DNA from: Paracoccaceae bacterium
GTDB lineage: Bacteria > Pseudomonadota > Alphaproteobacteria > Rhodobacterales > Rhodobacteraceae
NCBI GenBank assembly: GCA_027069385.1
Contig: JALXER010000161.1
Span: 1 to 20,601, forward strand
Direction: 5' to 3'
Length of the DNA stretch: 20,601 nt
The notes beneath the pieces are model-generated. The model did no database searches. It saw nothing but the letters and a program-made list of their open reading frames with translations, and was not told the origin of the DNA. A program made the position numbers and the translations under genes. The first letter of the stretch is position 1. Each line of letters opens with the position of its first letter. Below, in pieces: positions 1-7,579 of the stretch.

Positions 1-834
1 TTTATTCCGGGCGCGTTTTCGGCGGTGATCTATGGGGCGCTGGTGATTACGCTGGCGCTAATGTTCAAGAATTTCGGCCCGCCGGTGCGCGGTTTTAGCT
101 GGCGGCAGCGGTTTGAATCGCTGCCGGGTGCGTTGCCGATTGTGTTCGTCATCGTGATTATCATCTTTTTCATCTATAACCCGTTTGGCGGCGACGCATG
201 GGGCACCCCGACCGAAGGCGGCGCGCTGGGCGCGTTCGTGGTGTTCCTGATGGCCTTTTATCGCGGTATGCGCTGGAAGCAACTGCGCGAAGCCCTGCTG
301 GAAACCGCCAAGCTGACGGTGATGATCTTCACGATTATCTGGGGGGTGCTGATCTATGTGCGCTTCCTTGGTTTTGCCGACCTGCCCACCCTGTTTGCCG
401 ACTGGATCGGCGGGTTGGACCAGTCGCCCATGGTTACCCTGATCTATATTCTGCTGGCCTATGCGGTGCTGGGCATGTTCATGGATGCCATCGGCATGCT
501 GCTGCTGACCCTGCCGGTGGTCTATCCGGCGGTAATCGCGCTGAATGGCGGCGAATTTGTCACGGCTGCCGACAGCGCCTTTGGCATGAGCGGCGCGGGC
601 TGTGCTATCTGGTTCGGTATCATTGTGGTGAAAATGGCCGAGCTATGCCTGATAACCCCGCCCATAGGGCTAAACTGTTTTGTAGTGGCAGGGGTACATT
701 CGAATATATCGGTGCAGGATGTGTTCAAAGGGGCCTCGCCGTTCTTTATTGCCGATGCGCTGACCATTGCGGGGCTGATCGCCTTTCCGGGGATCGTGCT
801 GTATCTGCCTAATCTGCTGCTAACAGCGCATTGA
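1..834 (+). CDS. dctM: TRAP transporter large permease, DctM family (5' end outside window)
   Basis: The reading frame is open from base 1, so the N-terminal part lies to the left; 277 residues are visible. DctM is the 12-helix transport subunit of tripartite ATP-independent periplasmic transporters and works with a small permease (DctQ) and a periplasmic binding protein (DctP) to import organic acids using the ion gradient. The fragment is a series of hydrophobic segments. It carries family-typical stretches such as GMFMDAIGMLLLTLPVVYP (near residues 157-175 of the fragment) and KMAELCLITPPIGLNCFVV near the C-terminus. The substrate cannot be read from this part. The neighbouring ribokinase-family gene is convergent and overlaps the last 26 bases, so it is not co-transcribed. 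The genes for the partner subunits are probably upstream, outside the window. Confidence 0.93.
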   Translation, partial: FIPGAFSAVIYGALVITLALMFKNFGPPVRGFSWRQRFESLPGALPIVFVIVIIIFFIYNPFGGDAWGTPTEGGALGAFVVFLMAFYRGMRWKQLREALLETAKLTVMIFTIIWGVLIYVRFLGFADLPTLFADWIGGLDQSPMVTLIYILLAYAVLGMFMDAIGMLLLTLPVVYPAVIALNGGEFVTAADSAFGMSGAGCAIWFGIIVVKMAELCLITPPIGLNCFVVAGVHSNISVQDVFKGASPFFIADALTIAGLIAFPGIVLYLPNLLLTAH

Positions 835-1681
835 CCTCGGCCAGTGCCGGTATCGCCTTGGCCGCGCCCGCCCGGGTGATCTGGATGGCGGCCGCAGCGC
901 TGGCGCGTTCCAGCGCCGGTTGCGGGCCAAGTCCGGCATCGAGTGCTGCGATGAAATAGCCCAGAAACGTATCGCCCGCACCGGTGGTATCAACCGGCGT
1001 AACCCTGAATACCGGATGGTCATGGGTGATGCCGTCGGCGCGATAGCTTGCGCCCTCGGCCCCTTTGGTGACCAGCAGTTGCGGCACATCGATCTGGGCA
1101 ACCTCGCAGCCCAGCGCGTGGGCCAGTTGCGCCGCTTCGCCCGCGTTTACCGCGATCAGATCGACCAGCGGCAGCATTTCCAGCGCTTGCTTGGCGTCAA
1201 ACGGCGCGGCCGAATAGGCCACCTTCATGCCCTTGCGCCGCGCCAGTCGTGCCGCGTCGGCACCCAGATTGGTCTCGTTTTGCAAGATCAGCCAGTCGCC
1301 CGGCTTCGCCCCTGCCAGTGCCGCGTCAAGATGCGCCGGTTCTATGGCCCGATTGGCTCCGGCAAACAGCACGATGGTGTTTTCACCCGCATCATCCACA
1401 TAAATGACCGCATGGCCGCTGGGCACCTCGCCCATGGCAATCGCGCCGGTATCCACACCATAGCGGGCCATTTCGTCCAGCGCCCAGCGCTCGTCAGGGT
1501 GGATCATGCCGATATGGCGCACAGCACCGCCGGCGCGCGCCACCGCGATCGACTGGTTGGCCCCTTTGCCACCCAACCCGCGCGAAAACCCGTTGCTGCC
1601 GATGGTTTCGCCCGGGGCGGGGAAATGGGCGACCCGATAGACCAGATCGATATTGATCGACCCCAGATTGAAGACAGTCAT
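809..1681 (-). CDS. Ribokinase / PfkB-family carbohydrate kinase
   Basis: A 290-residue cytoplasmic sugar kinase that would use ATP to phosphorylate a pentose or similar sugar or nucleoside. Seen in the sequence: the PfkB N-terminal signature GGKGANQ at residues 37-43, and the C-terminal signature DTTGAGDTF at 231-239, in which Asp237 is the expected catalytic base. The family is certain. Ribose as the substrate is likely but not proven. The start at 1681 is chosen because a purine-rich GGGGGAAAG lies just upstream; an in-frame ATG at 1714 lies within a hairpin region and has no good ribosome binding site. The 3' end overlaps the end of the convergent dctM gene by 26 bases. It lies 91 bases downstream of maeB on the same strand, with two hairpins between them, so co-transcription is uncertain. 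Confidence 0.88.
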   Translation of the reverse strand: MTVFNLGSINIDLVYRVAHFPAPGETIGSNGFSRGLGGKGANQSIAVARAGGAVRHIGMIHPDERWALDEMARYGVDTGAIAMGEVPSGHAVIYVDDAGENTIVLFAGANRAIEPAHLDAALAGAKPGDWLILQNETNLGADAARLARRKGMKVAYSAAPFDAKQALEMLPLVDLIAVNAGEAAQLAHALGCEVAQIDVPQLLVTKGAEGASYRADGITHDHPVFRVTPVDTTGAGDTFLGYFIAALDAGLGPQPALERASAAAAIQITRAGAAKAIPALAEVNALLAAD

Positions 1682-1710
1682 CTTTCCCCCTTTGTTTACC
1701 CCATGTGCCC

Positions 1711-1755
1711 GCATCCCGGCACGGGATGCTCGCTAAGGCGGGGGGCAACCCCCGC
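1711..1755. repeat. Two adjacent hairpins between maeB and the ribokinase gene
   Basis: The first hairpin is GCATCCC, loop ggcac, GGGATGC (1711-1729). The second is GCGGGGG, loop gcaa, CCCCCGC (1738-1755). Both stems are perfect 7-bp pairs. Neither is followed by a T run on either strand, so they are not standard intrinsic terminators. They could slow or protect mRNA ends downstream of maeB, or belong to a dispersed repeat family. Confidence 0.5.
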
Positions 1756-1772
1756 GCCGCAGCGATGCTCCG

Positions 1773-4031
1773 TCAGCCGACTTTGCAGGCGGCCATCACC
1801 GCCATGTGCAGGATATCGTTCACCGTGCTGCTGGTAGAGCCAAGTTTCACCTGTTTATCGATACCGGTCAGGATCGGCCCGATCACCGTTGCCCCCGCCA
1901 TTTCCTGCATCAGTTTAACCGAAATCGACGCCGAGTGCCGCGCCGGTACCACCAGAATATTCGCCGGACCGGTCAGGCGACAGAACGGATAGGTTTTCAT
2001 GACTTCGGCATTCAGCGCCACATCCACGGTCATTTCGCCGTCATACTCAAAATTCACCCCGCGCTTGTCCAGCACATCGGCGGCCAGTTTCATCTTTTCG
2101 GCGCGTTCCGACACCGGATAGCCAAAGTTGGAAAAACTGGCAAAGGCCACCCGGGGTTCCAGCCCCAGACTGCGCGCCACCTCGGCGGCCCGTTCGGCGA
2201 TATCGGCCAGATCGTCGGCCTCGGGCCATTCATGCACCAGCGTATCGGCGATCAGCACCATGCGGCCACGATTGATTACCGCCGTAATCCCCACCGCCCC
2301 GTCACCCGGTTCGGCATCGAACACATAGTTGATCAGCGCCAGCACCTGCGCGGATTTGCGCGTAACGCCGGTGATCATCCCGTCCGCATAGCCGGTTTTC
2401 AGCAATAGCGAGGCAAACACATGCCGGTCGCGGCTGGCGATCCGGTAGCAATCGCGCTGGTCAAACCCGCGCCGTTGCAAACGTTGATACAGGATATCGG
2501 CCAGTTCCTGCAGGTTGTCGATACACGCGGCGTTGACCACCTCGATTTCGCCCATGGCTTCGGGCATGCCCGCATCATCCAGAAAGCCCTGAACCTGCTT
2601 TTCGCGGCCCACCACAATCGCCTTGCCCAACCCCGAACGCGCATAGGACACGGCGGCGCGCACCACGCGCTCGTCGTCGCCCTCGGCAAAGACGATCCGG
2701 GCCTGTTCGCTCTTGGCCCGCGCATAAAGCGCGCGCAGGATAGAGGCCGTCGGGTCCAGCCGGCCGCGCAGGCCGGTTTCATAGGATTCCATATCGATGA
2801 TCGGGCGACGCGACACACCGGTATCCATGCCCGCCTTGGCCACCGCCGGCGGAATCATATGGATCAGGCGCGGATCAAATGGGGCCGGAATTATGTAATC
2901 GCGGCCAAAGGTCAGACGGCGGCCATAGGCCATGGCGACCTCGTCGGGCACGTCCTCGCGCGCCAGTTTGGCCAAGGCCTCGGCACAGGCGATTTTCATC
3001 TCGTCATTAATGGCGCGGGCCTGAATATCCAGCGCGCCGCGAAACAGATAGGGGAAACACAGCACATTGTTGACCTGATTGGGGTAATCCGACCGGCCCG
3101 TCGCAACGATGGCATCGGCGCGCACGGCGTGGACTTCCTCGGGGGTGATTTCGGGATCGGGGTTGGCCATGGCAAAAATCACCGGATCGGGGGCCATGGA
3201 TTCGACCATGGCTTGCGTCACTGCGCCCTTGGCGGACACACCCAGAAATACGTCGGTCCCTTTCATCACCTCGTCCAGCGTGCGCAGGTCGGTATTGGCG
3301 GCGTGGGCCGATTTCCACTGGTTCATACCGTCGGTACGACCCTGATAGATCACGCCCTTGGTATCGCAAACAATGCAGTTATCGTGCTTTGCCCCCATGG
3401 TTTTCAGCAATTCGATACAGGCAATCCCCGCTGCACCCGCGCCGTTCAGCACGATGCGGCAATCCCCCAGCTTTTTGCCCGATATATGCAGCGCGTTGAT
3501 CATACCGGCTGCACAGATCACCGCCGTGCCGTGCTGGTCGTCATGGAAAACCGGAATATCCATGATTTCTTTCAGGCGCTGTTCGATGATAAAACACTCA
3601 GGCGCTTTGATATCCTCCAGATTAATCCCGCCAAAGCTGGGCCCCATCAGGCGCACCGCGTTGATAATCTCGTCGGCATCCTGACTGTCCAGCTCGATAT
3701 CGACCGCGTTCACATCGGCAAAACGTTTGAACAGCACCGCCTTGCCCTCCATCACCGGTTTACTGGCCAACGCGCCAAGATTGCCCATGCCCAGAATGGC
3801 CGAGCCATTGGTAATAACCGCCACCATATTACCCTTGGTGGTATAGTCATAGGCGCAGTCCGGATTGTCGGCAATCGCCTGCACCGGCACTGCCACGCCG
3901 GGCGAATAGGCCAGCGACAGGTCACGCTGCGTGGTCATGGCGGTCGTTGCCACGACCTCCAGTTTGCCGGGGGTGGGTTCCAGATGATAGGCCAGCGCCT
4001 CTTCATCGGTGACTTTGGATTTATTGGACAT
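1773..4031 (-). CDS. maeB: NADP-dependent malic enzyme with C-terminal phosphotransacetylase-like domain
   Basis: A 752-residue two-domain enzyme, close to the 759 residues of E. coli MaeB. It oxidatively decarboxylates malate to pyruvate, giving NADPH, and links C4 uptake to acetyl-CoA supply. The N-terminal malic domain has YSPGVAVPVQAI and KPVMEGKAVLFK. A Rossmann domain follows (VLNGAGAAGIACIELL, about residues 185-200). From about residue 430 the C-terminus resembles phosphate acetyltransferase (RIVFAEGDDERVVRAA, and LTGPANILVVP near the end). In characterised MaeB proteins this domain is regulatory, binding acetyl-CoA, rather than a working acetyltransferase. The start at 4031 has GAGG five bases upstream. 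A start 10 codons earlier (4061) has no ribosome binding site and would lie at the predicted transcription start. Confidence 0.95.
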   Translation of the reverse strand: MSNKSKVTDEEALAYHLEPTPGKLEVVATTAMTTQRDLSLAYSPGVAVPVQAIADNPDCAYDYTTKGNMVAVITNGSAILGMGNLGALASKPVMEGKAVLFKRFADVNAVDIELDSQDADEIINAVRLMGPSFGGINLEDIKAPECFIIEQRLKEIMDIPVFHDDQHGTAVICAAGMINALHISGKKLGDCRIVLNGAGAAGIACIELLKTMGAKHDNCIVCDTKGVIYQGRTDGMNQWKSAHAANTDLRTLDEVMKGTDVFLGVSAKGAVTQAMVESMAPDPVIFAMANPDPEITPEEVHAVRADAIVATGRSDYPNQVNNVLCFPYLFRGALDIQARAINDEMKIACAEALAKLAREDVPDEVAMAYGRRLTFGRDYIIPAPFDPRLIHMIPPAVAKAGMDTGVSRRPIIDMESYETGLRGRLDPTASILRALYARAKSEQARIVFAEGDDERVVRAAVSYARSGLGKAIVVGREKQVQGFLDDAGMPEAMGEIEVVNAACIDNLQELADILYQRLQRRGFDQRDCYRIASRDRHVFASLLLKTGYADGMITGVTRKSAQVLALINYVFDAEPGDGAVGITAVINRGRMVLIADTLVHEWPEADDLADIAERAAEVARSLGLEPRVAFASFSNFGYPVSERAEKMKLAADVLDKRGVNFEYDGEMTVDVALNAEVMKTYPFCRLTGPANILVVPARHSASISVKLMQEMAGATVIGPILTGIDKQVKLGSTSSTVNDILHMAVMAACKVG

Positions 4032-4061
4032 GGGGGCCTCGGTAAATGGGTCGATTTTCAT

Positions 4062-4090
4062 TTGTTACAATTTTGGCCAGCCATGCGCAA
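4062..4090 (-). promoter_or_regulatory. Candidate sigma-70 promoter of maeB
   Basis: On the minus strand, TTGCGC (4090-4085), a 17-base spacer and TAACAA (4067-4062) precede maeB. Transcription would begin about 25 bases before the ATG at 4031. The -10 element matches consensus poorly, so this is a weak call. Confidence 0.3.
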
Positions 4091-4164
4091 TGATGTTCCT
4101 GTGCTGATTCGGCGATTATGTATAAACCGGATACCGGCCCCGCACTGTCGGGCGAAATAAGACC

Positions 4165-4581
4165 TTAACCAAAGCGGGGAACAGCGCCGTCGCGCTGCCT
4201 TGCATGGGTCACGCCCATGCGCAAACCGGCCCCGATACGATGTGCCAGCGCAGACCAGCCCGCGGCCAGATCGGCCGGCAGTTCCTGCGTCAGAACCTCG
4301 TCAAACAAGGCCAGCCATTGCTCGAAATGTTCGGGTTTGACCGCCGGACGGCTGGCGTGGACCTGCTGGGGATTGCCGTCATAGGACCGCTCGAACAGGA
4401 TCGCATTGCGCCAGAACCGCGCAATTTTCGCCTCGTGCCCGATCCAGATATCCCGTTCATTCGGAATGCTTTCGAAAAACACCGGCCCAAGCACCGGATG
4501 CTTGCGAATGCGAGCATAAAACGTGGCGACGACCGCATCAATCTGCGCGGCGCTAACGGGAAAACGGGGGGGCATGGTCAT
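4165..4581 (-). CDS. Group III truncated haemoglobin
   Basis: A 138-residue small haem protein of the 2-on-2 globin fold. Group III members bind O2 or NO in the cytoplasm and are linked to NO or peroxide chemistry, but their physiological role is often unknown. By eye, Tyr22 (B10), His49 (E7), proximal His75 (F8) and Trp89 (G8, in HFEQWLALF) correspond to the haem-pocket residues described for Campylobacter jejuni Ctb. The start at 4581 has AAAGGA about 7 bases upstream; a second ATG two codons later is possible. The frame is open further upstream but has no start with support. A possible promoter (TTGCAA, 16 bases, TATCTG on the minus strand, 4631-4604) lies between this gene and the divergent DUF2339 gene. 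It is 133 bases from maeB and probably transcribed separately. Confidence 0.85.
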   Translation of the reverse strand: MTMPPRFPVSAAQIDAVVATFYARIRKHPVLGPVFFESIPNERDIWIGHEAKIARFWRNAILFERSYDGNPQQVHASRPAVKPEHFEQWLALFDEVLTQELPADLAAGWSALAHRIGAGLRMGVTHARQRDGAVPRFG

Positions 4582-4666
4582 GGGGTTTCCTTTCAGTCCT
4601 GCACAGATAGTCACCCGTCGCCCGATTGCAAACGGCCAAATTGGCGCAGGCTTACGCGTGGTTAGT

Positions 4667-4695
4667 TTGCGCCGGTTGCATTTTCTTGCTAGCCT
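4667..4695 (+). promoter_or_regulatory. Candidate promoter of the DUF2339 gene
   Basis: TTGCGC (4667-4672), a 17-base spacer and TAGCCT (4690-4695), with the expected start of transcription about 25 bases before the GTG at 4727. Spacing is ideal but the -10 is imperfect. It lies in the divergent gap with the truncated haemoglobin gene. Confidence 0.35.
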
Positions 4696-4726
4696 GCCCC
4701 GACGCTCAAAAACCCGGAGACCGCCC

Positions 4727-7438
4727 GTGGCAGAACTGATCATTTTAGGAGGCCTGTTTCTGCTGGTTTCCGTGGTGTTGCCGATCTATCTGCTGATCGC
4801 CATGGGCAACATGAAACGGCGTCTCGAATTATTGGAAAGCCGGTTCGACGTTCGAGCTGTGGAAATTCCCGAGCCGCAGCGCCAGCCCCAAATTGAACAA
4901 CCGCCTGCGCCGGAACCGGAGCCGGAGGCGGAAGCGGAGCCAGAACCCGTGCCGGAACCAGCGCCGGAACCCAAACCACAATACGTCTCAGCCTTTGCAG
5001 GTGGGTCGATTCCCAAGGTCAGGAAAGAGCGCCCGCCTCGGAACTTCGTTTTCAGCCCCAAGCGGATCGCGCGGCTGGTAAAATGGGCGCAGGAAAACTG
5101 GGTGTTTATCCTGGCGGGCGTTTCGTTGGCGCTGGCCGGTGTCTTTCTGGTGCAATACGGCGTCGAACACGGGCTGCTTAGCCCGACTATGCGGGTGCTG
5201 TCGGCCATCGGGTTTGGCGGGCTGCTGGTTGGTGCGGGCGAATTCGTGCGCCGCAAGTCATCGGGTGACGAGGCGGGCAGTTTTGCCCTGCTGCCCTCGG
5301 TTTTTGCCGGCGCCGGACTGGTGGCGATCTTTGCCGGGGTGCTGTCGGCCAGGATGCTTTACGGGTTGATCGGGCCGCAAACCGCCTTTGTCGGGCTGGC
5401 CTTGACCGGCGCGCTGGCGGTGTTGCTCGGCTGGTTTTACGGGCCGCTTTTGGCAACGCTGGGCGTTTTTGGCGCGCTGCTGGCACCGTTTCTGGTGGGG
5501 GGCAACTCGGACAATGCCGGATTGCTGCACCTGTATTTTGCGCTGATCGCCGCCATAGCCCTGCTGATCGATGCCTATAAACGCTGGGCATGGCTAAGCG
5601 CGCTGGCGCTGATCGGCGCGTTTGGCGCATCGTGGCTGTTGCTGCAAAACCGCGATACCGGTTTTTACGCCATGATGTTTGCTTTTATCACCGCCATTCT
5701 GGCCACCGGCTTGCCGATGCTATCGCTTTCACCGCGCCATTCGGGCGATCCGGTTTCCAGCTATTTCACCAAGTCGATTTCCCAGGCCCATCCCGGCTTT
5801 CCGACCCGTCTGGCCGCGGGGGCCTTTATCACGGCCAGCCTGTATATCGGGCTGATCTATTCCGGTTCCCCCGCCCTGTTCTGGCTGGCGCTGATGGTGC
5901 TGGGCCTGCTGGTATTCGCGGCTGTTTTCTGGATGAAAGACGCGCCAGCGCTGGCCGATCTGGCCTTTGTGCCGCCCTTGGTCGCGCTGTATATTATCAC
6001 CACCGAGGCCATGGGCCGCCACGCGGTGATGCAGGAATGGTTGGCCGATACTGCGCGCGAGCAGCTCGACAGCGCCTCGCCGATCGTGATGTTCCTGCTT
6101 GCCGGTGCGCTGGCAACCAGTCTGGCCTTTGCGTGGCGCAGCTATTTTCTGCGCCCGATGCGGGTTGCCAACGCCGTGATGGCCGCCGGTTTTGCGCCGT
6201 GGGTAGCGATTTTGATCGATATCCGCTGGAACGCATCCCAAGTGCTGGGGCCGGAAACATGGGCGATGTATCTGGCGGTTATTGCCGTCGCAATGGTGCT
6301 GCTGACCGAGCGTTTTGCCCGCATCGATACCCCCGACCGCACCCGCACGGCACTGTTTGCGCTGTCCTCTATGTCGATGATCAGCTTTATGCTGGTGGTG
6401 GTGCTGGGCGATATTGCCCTGACCCTGTCGCTGGCGGTCATGGCGCTGGCGGCGGCTTGGCTTGGCAAACGCTTTAACCTGCGATTGCTGGATTACTATA
6501 TCCATGCTGGCGTGGCGGTGCTGTCTTACCGGCTGGTCATCGACCCGGGGCTGTTATGGGGCTTTGATGCGCCGTTATGGCAACCGGTGCTGGCCTTTGT
6601 CGGCGTGATTGCGCTGCTTTCGGCAGCATGGTTTATCCGTCGGGCCGAACGCATCGCGGTGCCCGTGGTGCTTGAATCGGCGGTTTGGACCTTTACCGGC
6701 ATATTCTCCAACCTGATGCTGGCGCGCTGGATGGACGCAATGCACCGGGATGAGCGCGGCTATGTGCTGCTTTCGTTGGGCGGGCTGGTCTGGCTGGTAT
6801 TGGCCGCCAACCAGTTGTACCGGCTAAAGGCGGGCGGGCGGCTGGTTTTGTTGCGCATTGCATTGTCGGCAGTTTACGGATTGATTGCCACCGGCATGCT
6901 GGCGGCTGTTGCCGTGATGAACCCTGCCGTGGTGCGCGATTGGCAGGCCTTTGGCTGGGTGGTATTTGGCGGGCTGGGCGCGGCCTATCTGCTGCCCGCG
7001 CTGGTGCTCGCCGTGATGGCTTGGCGCCTGAACCATTTGCGCCGCCGGCTGCGCATGGCGCTGGTCGTTTTCGCCAGCCTGTTTGCCGCGCTGTTTGTCG
7101 CGCTGGAAATCCGGCATTTCTGGCAGGGCGACCACATGACCGCCAACAACATTCTGAAACCGGAACTGTACACCTATACCGTTGCGATGATCATCACCGC
7201 CATTGCCCTGCTGGCACTGGCCTTTGTGCGCCAGTCCCCCGGGCTGCGCCGTTTGGCGCTGGTCATGGTGGCGCTGGTGGTTTTAAAAGTGTTCTTTGTC
7301 GATATGTCCGAGCTGGACGGGTTGTTGCGGGTTGCCTCATTCCTGGTGCTGGGGCTGGTCGCGGCGCTGATGGCATGGGTCAACCGGCTGCTTAAAGCCA
7401 ACGAAGCAGGCAAAACACCGCTGGACGATGGCACCTGA
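4727..7438 (+). CDS. DUF2339 polytopic membrane protein
   Basis: A 903-residue inner-membrane protein of unknown function, with the architecture of the DUF2339 family. Order of parts: an N-terminal membrane helix (ILGGLFLLVSVVLPIYLLIA), a short segment with coiled-coil character (MKRRLELLESRF), then a Pro/Glu-rich linker at about residues 48-86 with many PEP and AEPEP units. A basic stretch (RNFVFSPKRIARLVKWAQEN) follows, and then more than 20 hydrophobic segments to the C-terminus, which ends in a short soluble tail. The start is a GTG at 4727 with GGAG about 8 bases upstream. The frame stays open for some 200 bases further up, but that part overlaps the divergent globin gene and is not hydrophobic. 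Starting at the next methionine (4803) would remove the first helix. The 3' end carries the likely ileS promoter. No function can be assigned. Confidence 0.85.
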   Translation: MAELIILGGLFLLVSVVLPIYLLIAMGNMKRRLELLESRFDVRAVEIPEPQRQPQIEQPPAPEPEPEAEAEPEPVPEPAPEPKPQYVSAFAGGSIPKVRKERPPRNFVFSPKRIARLVKWAQENWVFILAGVSLALAGVFLVQYGVEHGLLSPTMRVLSAIGFGGLLVGAGEFVRRKSSGDEAGSFALLPSVFAGAGLVAIFAGVLSARMLYGLIGPQTAFVGLALTGALAVLLGWFYGPLLATLGVFGALLAPFLVGGNSDNAGLLHLYFALIAAIALLIDAYKRWAWLSALALIGAFGASWLLLQNRDTGFYAMMFAFITAILATGLPMLSLSPRHSGDPVSSYFTKSISQAHPGFPTRLAAGAFITASLYIGLIYSGSPALFWLALMVLGLLVFAAVFWMKDAPALADLAFVPPLVALYIITTEAMGRHAVMQEWLADTAREQLDSASPIVMFLLAGALATSLAFAWRSYFLRPMRVANAVMAAGFAPWVAILIDIRWNASQVLGPETWAMYLAVIAVAMVLLTERFARIDTPDRTRTALFALSSMSMISFMLVVVLGDIALTLSLAVMALAAAWLGKRFNLRLLDYYIHAGVAVLSYRLVIDPGLLWGFDAPLWQPVLAFVGVIALLSAAWFIRRAERIAVPVVLESAVWTFTGIFSNLMLARWMDAMHRDERGYVLLSLGGLVWLVLAANQLYRLKAGGRLVLLRIALSAVYGLIATGMLAAVAVMNPAVVRDWQAFGWVVFGGLGAAYLLPALVLAVMAWRLNHLRRRLRMALVVFASLFAALFVALEIRHFWQGDHMTANNILKPELYTYTVAMIITAIALLALAFVRQSPGLRRLALVMVALVVLKVFFVDMSELDGLLRVASFLVLGLVAALMAWVNRLLKANEAGKTPLDDGT

Positions 7439-7450
7439 TGCGCCTATAAC
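7422..7450 (+). promoter_or_regulatory. Candidate sigma-70 promoter of ileS
   Basis: TGGACG (7422-7427), a 17-base spacer and TATAAC (7445-7450, five of six to consensus). It sits across the end of the DUF2339 gene and would start transcription near 7457, leaving an ileS leader of about 122 bases. The same -35 hexamer and spacing occur before rph. Confidence 0.5.
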
Positions 7451-7457
7451 CCGCCTT

Positions 7458-7542
7458 ATGGACGCGCTGTATATCAACCGAATTAGCCGCCCGGCGCTCT
7501 GAGAACAGAGCCGCCGGGAAAAGGTGCATGGCTTTGCGCACC
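7458..7542 (+). promoter_or_regulatory. Structured ileS leader with a possible 14-residue leader peptide
   Basis: The ileS leader starts with a 15-codon frame, ATG at 7458 to TGA at 7500-7502, encoding MDALYINRISRPAL with two isoleucine codons. It has no ribosome binding site, but the ATG coincides with the predicted transcription start. A long hairpin overlaps its stop: CCCGGCG-CTCTG (7490-7501), loop agaa, CAGAG-c-CGCCGGG (7506-7518). A second, weaker hairpin has arms GGTGC (7523-7527) and GCACC (7538-7542). There is no T run after either, so this is not a plain terminator. It may be an attenuator-like control of ileS or only the end structure of the upstream transcript. Confidence 0.3.
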
Positions 7543-7579
7543 GACCCTGTCTTTGATCCCGAATATTTGGAGCTAGCCC

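Noticed and set aside
2421..4160. Long open frame antisense to maeB, and similar ones antisense to ileS (8519-10276) and pnp (10607-12442)
   Set aside because: Each mirrors a strongly conserved gene in GC-rich DNA; the translations are His/Arg-rich and show no family motifs.
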